Below are positions 24,520-29,900 of a stretch of 29,900 nucleotides of DNA, piece by piece. Under the pieces are notes generated by a model, which was not told the origin of the DNA, made no database searches, and saw only the letters and a list, made by a program, of their open reading frames with translations. The stretch lies in the NCBI GenBank assembly GCA_910584345.1, contig CAJTZX010000047.1, forward strand, positions 1-29,900, read 5' to 3'. The position numbers and the translations under genes are program-made. The stretch comes from an uncultured Eubacterium sp. Lineage in GTDB: Bacteria; Bacillota; Clostridia; Lachnospirales; Lachnospiraceae. Position 1 is the first letter of the stretch, and the number at the start of each line of letters is the position of its first letter.

Positions 24520-27090
24520 ATGAAATATGTGATTCTTGGCGGTGTGGCTGCAGGAACAAAAGCGGCTGCAAAGCTGAAACGGTGCGACCGGAGCGCGGAT
24601 GTAAAAATTTTTACGAAAGGCGGTGATATTTCTTATGCAGGATGCGGGCTGCCTTATTATATCGGCGGAGATATTCCTGCCAGAGAAAATCTGATTGTGA
24701 ATACACCCGCAAAATATGCGGGACTGACCGGAGCAGAAGTGTGTACCGGATGTGAAGCTACAGGGATTGACAGCGTGAATAAGACTGTGACTGTAAAAAA
24801 AGCTTCCGGTGAAACATTTACAGAATCGTATGACAAGCTGATTATAGCGACTGGCGCACAGCCTTTCATACCTCCGGTAGACGGCGTGCAGTTGGCCGGT
24901 GTATTTTGTGTCCGTACACCGGATGATGCCACATCAACCCGTACATATATCGAAGAAAATCAATGCCGCAAAGCAGTTGTATGCGGCGCCGGATTTATAG
25001 GATTGGAAGTAGCGGAAAATTTATTGGCGCAAGGACTGGAAGTAACAGTGATTGATGCGGCATCACAGATTATGCCGAATGCTTTTGACGCAGAGATGGC
25101 AGATTATGCGAAAAAGCAGCTCAAAGCAGCAGGTATGCGTGTGTTGACAGCAACATCCTTAAAAGCGATAGAAGGAACAAACAAAGCGGAAAAAGTAATT
25201 ACAGAACAGGGAGCACTGGAAGCCGATCTCGTTATTCTGGCGATTGGCGTGCGGCCAGCAACCGGATTTTTGGCTGATTCCGGTTTGGATATGTATAAAG
25301 GAACGATTTTAACAGATGCACAGATGAAGACGAATCTGACGGATGTTTATGCGGTTGGCGATTGTGCAATGGTAAAAAATCTGCAGACTGGACAATCCCA
25401 GTGGTCTGCAATGGGTTCTACTGCAAATCTCGCTGCACGTGCGATGGCAAAATCCATGAACGGAATGGGAGACGGTTACGGCGGATGTCTGGGAACTGGT
25501 GTTGTACGTCTGCTGCCGCAGTTAAACGGCGGCCGTACAGGACTGACGGAATCGCAGGCACAGGCAGCAGGCTATGAGACGACTTCTATTGTTTGCGTAG
25601 TAGACGATAAAGCCCATTATTATCCGGGAGCTTCTTCGTTTGTTGTCAAGCTGACAGCAGAAACGGCTTCCAGAAAGCTGCTTGGCATACAAGTGCTTGG
25701 AGCCGCAGCAGTAGATAAGATGACGGATATAGCAGTTATCGGCATTGCGCAGGGGATGAAAGTGGACGATTTCGATACACTTGATTTTGCATATGCGCCA
25801 CCGTTTTCTACAGCAATTCATCCGTTTGTAACCGCATGTTATATTTTGGAAAATAAGCTGGATGATATTTTTACATCTATGAGCCCGGCAGAGTATGCAG
25901 CCGGCGCTGCCAAAGGATATACGGTACTTGACGTACAGCCGGCTCCTGCAATTGCGAACGCCCGGTTTATTGATCTGGCTGCTGTGAACGGGCCGATAGA
26001 AGGTTTGGAAAAGGACGCAAAACTTTTGCTTGTATGTGCAAAAGGCAAGAGAGGATATTTCTTACAAAATCGGCTGAAAGCTTATGGTTATGCAAATACG
26101 AAAGTGCTGGAAGGCGGAGCGTTTTTCAATGATGTAAAAGTACCGCGGGACGGAAAGAAGCTTTCACCGGAAGAGATTAAGCGCGTGAAAGGGTTGGGCT
26201 GTTTGCAGGATAAAAGATACGATGATGTATTTAACGTACGTGTCATTACCCGTAACGGTAAGCTGACTGCTCAGGAGCAGATTAAAATCGCGGAAGCAGC
26301 TGAAACATTTGGTTCCGGTGAAGTTACTATGACGACTCGTTTGACATTGGAGATACAGGGGGTTTCTTATGACCGTCTGGATGCGCTATTTACATTTTTA
26401 GAAGAAGCAGGGCTTAAAACAGGCGGCACTGGCTCCAAAGTACGTCCGGTGGTATCCTGCAAAGGCACGACTTGCCAGTATGGGCTGATTGATACCTTTG
26501 CGCTTTCCCAAAAACTGCATGATTTATATTATATCGGATATCATGGGATATCTTTGCCGCATAAGTTTAAAATTGCAGTTGGCGGATGTCCGAATAACTG
26601 TGTAAAACCGGATCTGAATGACCTGGGCGTTATCGGGCAGCGGGTACCAGAGATTGATCTGGCAAAATGCAAAGGCTGTAAAGTGTGCCAGGTGCAGAAT
26701 AACTGCCCGATTCAGGCAGCGAAACTAACTGATGGAAAAATACGGATTGATCTGGCAGGCTGTAACCATTGCGGACGATGTGTCGGAAAATGTCCGTTTG
26801 GCGCTGTAAATGAATCGATAAGCGGATATAAAGTATACATCGGCGGACGCTGGGGGAAAAAGGTTGCAGAAGGACGTGCGTTAGATAAAGTGTTTACATT
26901 GGAAGAGGAAGTAGTGGAAGTAGTGGAACGTGCCATTTTGTTCTTCCGCGATGAAGGCATCTCCGGTGAGCGTTTTGCAGATACCATCGCAAGGCTGGGA
27001 TTTGATTACGTTCAGGATAAGCTGTTAAACAGTAAGATTGACAAGAAGCAGATTTTAGAGAAAACAGTTGTCGGTGGAGCAACCTGTTAA
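24520..27090 (+). CDS. CoA-disulfide-reductase/rhodanese/sulfite-reductase/ferredoxin fusion
   Basis: An 856-residue cytoplasmic protein with four modules. Residues 1-440 are a CoA-disulfide-reductase-like FAD/NAD(P) flavoprotein: GGVAAG FAD loop, redox Cys42 in SYAGCGLPYY, second dinucleotide fold CGAGFIGLEVAE, and YAPPFS near the dimer domain. Residues about 465-540 are a rhodanese domain with loop C506-AKGKRG. Residues about 555-710 are one sulfite/nitrite reductase repeat with the siroheme-4Fe4S cysteines C647, C652, C690 and C694. Residues 717-760 are a ferredoxin with two 4Fe4S motifs (C717, 720, 723, 729; C748, 751, 754, 758). The last part resembles AsrC. NAD(P)H electrons could pass to the siroheme to reduce sulfite, nitrite or polysulfide; the substrate is inference. 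The start follows GAGAGGAG; an upstream ATG precedes the promoter. Confidence 0.9.
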   Translation: MKYVILGGVAAGTKAAAKLKRCDRSADVKIFTKGGDISYAGCGLPYYIGGDIPARENLIVNTPAKYAGLTGAEVCTGCEATGIDSVNKTVTVKKASGETFTESYDKLIIATGAQPFIPPVDGVQLAGVFCVRTPDDATSTRTYIEENQCRKAVVCGAGFIGLEVAENLLAQGLEVTVIDAASQIMPNAFDAEMADYAKKQLKAAGMRVLTATSLKAIEGTNKAEKVITEQGALEADLVILAIGVRPATGFLADSGLDMYKGTILTDAQMKTNLTDVYAVGDCAMVKNLQTGQSQWSAMGSTANLAARAMAKSMNGMGDGYGGCLGTGVVRLLPQLNGGRTGLTESQAQAAGYETTSIVCVVDDKAHYYPGASSFVVKLTAETASRKLLGIQVLGAAAVDKMTDIAVIGIAQGMKVDDFDTLDFAYAPPFSTAIHPFVTACYILENKLDDIFTSMSPAEYAAGAAKGYTVLDVQPAPAIANARFIDLAAVNGPIEGLEKDAKLLLVCAKGKRGYFLQNRLKAYGYANTKVLEGGAFFNDVKVPRDGKKLSPEEIKRVKGLGCLQDKRYDDVFNVRVITRNGKLTAQEQIKIAEAAETFGSGEVTMTTRLTLEIQGVSYDRLDALFTFLEEAGLKTGGTGSKVRPVVSCKGTTCQYGLIDTFALSQKLHDLYYIGYHGISLPHKFKIAVGGCPNNCVKPDLNDLGVIGQRVPEIDLAKCKGCKVCQVQNNCPIQAAKLTDGKIRIDLAGCNHCGRCVGKCPFGAVNESISGYKVYIGGRWGKKVAEGRALDKVFTLEEEVVEVVERAILFFRDEGISGERFADTIARLGFDYVQDKLLNSKIDKKQILEKTVVGGATC

Positions 27091-27180
27091 AAAACAGAGG
27101 AATTTCTGTAAGGAACTGTGAATCAATCATGCAGCTGTAAGCGTCGATTTTAAAATCATCCTAGCAGTACAAAGATTCAA

Positions 27181-27228
27181 TTCAGTCTGCGCAGGAATAT
27201 CTTATCGGATGTTCCTGCGCAGACTGAA
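27181..27228. terminator. Very strong hairpin between convergent genes
   Basis: A perfect 17-bp stem (TTCAGTCTGCGCAGGAA at 27181-27197 with its complement at 27212-27228), extendable by four more pairs, lies between the fusion gene and the PHP gene. The T-rich tail ATTTCATT is modest on the plus strand. It probably terminates both transcripts. Confidence 0.75.
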
Positions 27229-27251
27229 ATTTCATTGTAATGGCTGGAAAT

Positions 27252-27284
27252 GCAACAGTTCAATGGCTTTATCGGAATTGTTAC
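27252..27284. repeat. GTAACAGTTC palindromic repeat, copy near PHP gene
   Basis: GCAACAGTTC (27252-27261) and GAATTGTTAC (27275-27284) form an imperfect dyad with the same inner bases (AATGG, TTATCGG) as the copy at 20309. It too lies after a strong hairpin and 11 bases beyond the 3' end of a minus-strand gene. Confidence 0.75.
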
Positions 27285-27294
27285 ATACGATATT

Positions 27295-28143
27295 TCATCT
27301 TTTTTCTTTTAAAGACTGCAAAAACGCATATGGAATGTGCAGATTTCCTTTTCCAACGCCAAGCAGAATGTCCGGCTTGTTGCTGCCATGAAAATCAGAC
27401 CCGCCAGTAATGAGGAGGTCAAATTCATCTGCCAGCTTACGCATATGAACTTCATCTTCCGCAGAATTTTCAGAATAGACCGCTTCCAGGCCGCACATAC
27501 CGGCTTCTTTCATTTCAACAATCATCTGGCGCAGATCTGTTTCCGGCAGATCACATAAGACCGGATGAGCCAAAACGGCAAGTCCGCCTGCTTCACGGAT
27601 CAATATGACAGCTTCTACCGGAGATATTTTTGGTCGGTCGATGTAACAGCAGCAGTTTTCGCCAAGATATTTTGCAAAAGCTGTTCTGGTATCAGGAATT
27701 TGTCCCGTTTCACATAAAAATCTGGACATATGTGCCCGCGTCAGCACACTATCCGGAAATTTTTCCGTCAGCTGTTCCATAGTAATAGAAAATCCTTCCT
27801 CTTGCAGACGTTTGACCATGCGTACATTACGTGTAGCGCGAAAATCACGGAATTCTTCCAGCATTGCTTTCAGCCGTGGGTAATTTGCAGATACATAGTA
27901 TCCAAGTACATGGATTTCCCGGTCATGATATTCTGTAGAAATTTCTACACCGGGTACTAACTCGATGCCCAGTTCTTTTGCCGCAGTTGCAGCTTCCTCT
28001 ATTCCGTCCATTGTATCATGATCCGTTAAAGCCATTGCCGATAAGCCAGCCTTTTTTGCTTCTGAGAGCAGCAAAGCCGGCGAAAAGGTCCCGTCAGATG
28101 CGGAAGAATGGACGTGCATGTCAATAATGCGTGTATCCGTCAT
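27295..28143 (-). CDS. PHP-domain phosphoesterase (RNase AM/YciV-like)
   Basis: 282 residues of the PHP superfamily, a metal-dependent TIM-barrel-like phosphoesterase. Metal motifs appear in order: DMHVHSSASDG at the N-terminus, LTDHDT near residue 40, PGVEIST near 64, HVLGY near 78, LAHP near 193, and GGSDFHG near 248. The family includes YciV/RNase AM, which removes nucleotides from RNA 5' ends and cleaves nucleoside 3',5'-bisphosphate; that is the most likely activity, but it is not proven by sequence. GGAAAGGAG precedes the ATG. The gene stands alone with a leader of about 165 bases. Confidence 0.88.
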   Translation of the reverse strand: MTDTRIIDMHVHSSASDGTFSPALLLSEAKKAGLSAMALTDHDTMDGIEEAATAAKELGIELVPGVEISTEYHDREIHVLGYYVSANYPRLKAMLEEFRDFRATRNVRMVKRLQEEGFSITMEQLTEKFPDSVLTRAHMSRFLCETGQIPDTRTAFAKYLGENCCCYIDRPKISPVEAVILIREAGGLAVLAHPVLCDLPETDLRQMIVEMKEAGMCGLEAVYSENSAEDEVHMRKLADEFDLLITGGSDFHGSNKPDILLGVGKGNLHIPYAFLQSLKEKR

Positions 28144-28315
28144 AATTTATAAAACTCCTTTCCAATTTAGATGTATACGTTTTAAATTTTTTCCATTTGC
28201 TATTTTTTGCCTGCATTTGTAAAATTCATATACAAAAGTTTGTTCATATTATGAAGTTTAAAGCATACAAGATCTGTTTCGTTTCGATATTTCTATGATT
28301 TTTCAAACACGCTCT

Positions 28316-28349
28316 AGTATATCATAGTATAAATGTTAAGTCTATGATA
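28316..28349 (-). promoter_or_regulatory. PHP promoter overlapped by an 8-bp dyad
   Basis: On the minus strand TAGACT (28339-28344) and TATACT (28316-28321) are spaced 17. A perfect inverted repeat, TATCATAG (28320-28327) and CTATGATA (28342-28349), covers the space between the boxes. A repressor binding there would block the promoter. Confidence 0.5.
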
Positions 28350-28465
28350 TTTTGAATATGAAAAGTTCGTATATTATTCCAATAGCATAGAAGCTTTTGT
28401 GGGCACCGCAGGAATTGAAACGTAACGCGGATAGAGACGTACTGGAATATACATAAATATAAGTA

Positions 28466-28495
28466 TTGCAGAAATACGGGGATTACTGTTATAAT
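28466..28495 (+). promoter_or_regulatory. Promoter of the DUF2806-like gene
   Basis: TTGCAG (28466-28471) and a perfect TATAAT (28490-28495) are spaced 18, about 74 bases before the start codon at 28569. Confidence 0.6.
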
Positions 28496-28568
28496 TAATA
28501 GAAGTAATTTGGAAAAGAAAAACAAATGTATATCATAAGATTATTCTATTAGGTGATGGGAGAGGAAT

Positions 28569-29171
28569 ATGGAAAAAATCAGTATTGTTGATCTTGGACA
28601 GATTGGAGAACCAGCGGCAGGAGTCGTGAATCATTTTATAGATAAAATTTCCGGTGCATTAGAGTGGATGGTTAGTCCGAAAAATATGAAACCGGCTATT
28701 CTCGAAGCTAACAAATCTATAATAGAAGAGATTGCAAACAGACAAGATATTAATCCGATAGAACGGGCTGCTATTGTGAGTAATTATAGAAAGATAGTGA
28801 AAGAATATAAAAATCAAGTAGATATCATGCGATTGGCTGTAGAACATTTGACTCCAAATGCGGAACCTGAAAAAGTAAGTGATGATTGGGTTACGTTTTT
28901 CTTTGAAAAATCAAAAAATGTAAACGATGAGTATATGAAAATGATCTGGGGAAAAATTTTAGCTGGAGAATTTAATGAACCGAATACTTATACGAAACAG
29001 TTATTACATACTATGTCAATTATGGACAGCAATATCGCTAAAAGGTTTCAAAAAATACGAAGCAGTTGTTTTTATAATCCTCCTATTTTACTCGCTTTTA
29101 TGTATCGAACGAACAGTGAAGATATTAAAAATATTAAGCGATATGATAAGATGAAAATTTTTATTCAATAG
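28569..29171 (+). CDS. DUF2806-type protein, C-terminally broken
   Basis: A 200-residue frame. Residues 1-160 match my recollection of DUF2806: an opening ISIVDLGQIGEPA, a helical middle, then DDWVTFFFEKSKNVNDEYMKMIWGKILAGEFNEPNTYTKQLL. The function is unknown. After FQKI (about residue 160) the sequence changes character. Residues about 170-190 (PPILLAFMYRTNSEDIKN) fit better as the start of the beta-sandwich segment that continues in another frame from 29150. A -1 step at the AAG codon (29148-29150) would read straight on into that frame, so the gene is probably disrupted. AGAGGAAT precedes the ATG. The region is more A+T-rich than its neighbours, suggesting acquisition. Confidence 0.7.
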   Translation: MEKISIVDLGQIGEPAAGVVNHFIDKISGALEWMVSPKNMKPAILEANKSIIEEIANRQDINPIERAAIVSNYRKIVKEYKNQVDIMRLAVEHLTPNAEPEKVSDDWVTFFFEKSKNVNDEYMKMIWGKILAGEFNEPNTYTKQLLHTMSIMDSNIAKRFQKIRSSCFYNPPILLAFMYRTNSEDIKNIKRYDKMKIFIQ

Positions 29172-29173
29172 AA

Positions 29174-29713
29174 GTGGTTGGATCGAAAGCTGTTTTGTAT
29201 GTAAATGATGTGTTGGTATGTAAAACAGAACAGGCAAAATTATCGTCTTCTCAAATAACTATTAGTTTAGAAGGCGAAGGAGATATTATAGTAAAGAATT
29301 TTATGATTGCAACTGAAAAATTGAAAGCATTTGTAGTAATGGATTTTTCTGAAAGATTCAAATCTATTTACACAGAAGTAATAAAACCTGTTTGTGATGA
29401 GTTGGATATCGAATGTTTTCGGTCTGATGAATATAATTATCCAGGCCCAATTATTAAGGATATATTGGATTCTATCCGTGACTCGGATTTAATTATTGCA
29501 GATATTACGCCCGATAATGGCAATGTATATTTTGAAGTTGGATATGCATTTGCATTAGGGAAAAATCCTGTTTTGTTGATGGATAAAGAGAGAAAAGACC
29601 TGCCATTTGATATTTCTGGCTTTAGAGTTATTATGTATTATAATACAATTGAAGGCTCCCAGTATGTAAAAAAACAATTAACCAGGTTTCTAAAAGCATT
29701 GATAAATAATTAA
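29174..29713 (+). CDS. TIR-like/nucleoside deoxyribosyltransferase-like nucleosidase, N-terminally broken
   Basis: 179 residues from a GTG with no ribosome binding site. Residues 1-45 (GSKAVLYVNDVLV ... IIVKNFMI) look like the end of a LamG/DUF1080-type beta-sandwich; recognisable coding in this frame starts upstream at 29150 (DENFYSIEV). Residues 50-175 form a Rossmann-like domain of the deoxyribosyltransferase/TIR-like class: FVVMDFSERFKSIYTEVIKPVCDEL, then PGPIIKDILDSIRDSDLIIADIT, then NVYFEVGYAFALGK with the probable catalytic Glu. Such domains hydrolyse or transfer nucleotide glycosidic bonds and are common effectors in antiphage systems. The gene appears to be the 3' part of a longer, frameshifted gene. 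Confidence 0.72.
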   Translation: MVGSKAVLYVNDVLVCKTEQAKLSSSQITISLEGEGDIIVKNFMIATEKLKAFVVMDFSERFKSIYTEVIKPVCDELDIECFRSDEYNYPGPIIKDILDSIRDSDLIIADITPDNGNVYFEVGYAFALGKNPVLLMDKERKDLPFDISGFRVIMYYNTIEGSQYVKKQLTRFLKALINN

Positions 29714-29740
29714 TCAGGAATTTAAAACATCAAATATAAC

Positions 29741-29846
29741 GTAACAGTTCAGATAACAATGTCATTAACTTAAGCTTTTCATAGCTAGCAAAACCATTCC
29801 GCCAGGCGCAAAGTCTGACTATGAAAAACTTAAGTAAATGACATTG
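29741..29846. repeat. Palindromic element with 28-bp arms
   Basis: The element opens with GTAACAGTTCAGATAA (29741-29756), nearly the inverse of the holA-side repeat (GTAACAGTTCCGATAA). Two 28-base arms follow, 29757-29784 and 29819-29846, matching as an inverted repeat at 26 of 28 positions around a 34-base loop. No coding capacity is seen. It leads directly into the right 48-bp end repeat. Confidence 0.8.
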
Positions 29847-29847
29847 A

Positions 29848-29895
29848 TTCACGGGGGTGGACAAGTAACAAAGCAACAGTTTAGACAAAGTGTTG
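29848..29895 (+). repeat. Right copy of 48-bp inverted repeat at window ends
   Basis: Reverse-complement match to bases 1-48 at 44 of 48 positions. Within it the arms AAAGCAACA (29870-29878) and TGTTGCTTT (29891-29899) form a 9-bp stem ending in TTTT at the window edge, which could also terminate transcription from the nucleosidase gene. Confidence 0.85.
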
Positions 29896-29900
29896 CTTTT

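Larger units (their letters stand above)
28144..28568. other. Divergent intergenic region between PHP and DUF2806 genes
   Basis: 425 bases without a gene. It holds the PHP ribosome binding site and leader, a minus-strand promoter with a dyad (28316-28349) and a plus-strand promoter (28466-28495). The bases between 28350 and 28465 show nothing recognisable. Short frames here lack ribosome binding sites. Confidence 0.6.

Overview
The window looks like a chromosomal contig from an endospore-forming member of the Clostridia, most likely Lachnospiraceae. This rests on a germination protease gene (gpr), Gram-positive style AGGAGG ribosome binding sites, moderate-to-low G+C, and gene orders shared with Bacillus. 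The genus cannot be read from the sequence. No rRNA, tRNA or CRISPR array was found.

Layout. (1) 286-7085 is a translation and RNA-modification block: a J-domain protein, prmA, rsmE, a cysteine desulfurase, thiI, a convergent HPr-like gene, and mtaB. It resembles the Bacillus dnaJ-prmA-rsmE-mtaB order with a sulfur-transfer pair inserted. (2) 7161-14921 is a long co-directional run: ireB, ruvX, a DUF1292 gene, RNase J, a YlbF-family gene, an MltG-like membrane protein without a catalytic domain, trmR, trhP (U32 family), a lactonase-type beta-propeller and a DHH phosphoesterase. It parallels the Bacillus yrzL-yrrK-yrzB ... yrrL-yrrM-yrrO region. (3) 15054-20203 is an inserted module with its own promoter: an Eco57I-like restriction-methylation enzyme, a second adenine methyltransferase overlapping it by 4 bases, then a small two-helix membrane protein. 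(4) 20356-22895 carries holA, rpsT (TTG start, structured leader) and gpr, as in Bacillus, but without an intact spoIIP afterwards. (5) 22896-27294 holds a gene-poor stretch and a divergent pair: a LysR regulator and an 856-residue enzyme combining a CoA-disulfide-reductase-like flavoprotein, a rhodanese domain, a siroheme sulfite/nitrite reductase core and a two-cluster ferredoxin. (6) 27295-28143 is a PHP phosphoesterase. (7) 28466-29900 is an A+T-rich accessory tail: a DUF2806-type N-terminus and a TIR/deoxyribosyltransferase-like nucleosidase domain that seem to be pieces of broken or fused defence-type genes, followed by a palindromic repeat element.

How the genes work together. Several products modify tRNA or the ribosome: ThiI (s4U8, fed by the cysteine desulfurase), MtaB (ms2t6A37), TrhP and TrmR (U34 hydroxylation then methylation), RsmE (16S rRNA) and PrmA (L11). 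RNase J and the YlbF protein point to RNA decay, IreB to Ser/Thr-kinase signalling. The LysR and four-domain fusion pair looks like an inducible sulfur-redox unit.

The most notable non-coding structure is a family of small palindromic intergenic repeats built on GTAACAGTTC. In addition, a 48-bp inverted repeat (44 of 48 identical) lies at the two outer ends of the window, which suggests the sequence ends inside copies of a dispersed repeat. The best candidates for something undescribed are the four-domain sulfur enzyme, the broken DUF2806/nucleosidase locus, the His-less HPr-like protein, the catalytic-domain-less MltG and the repeat family.
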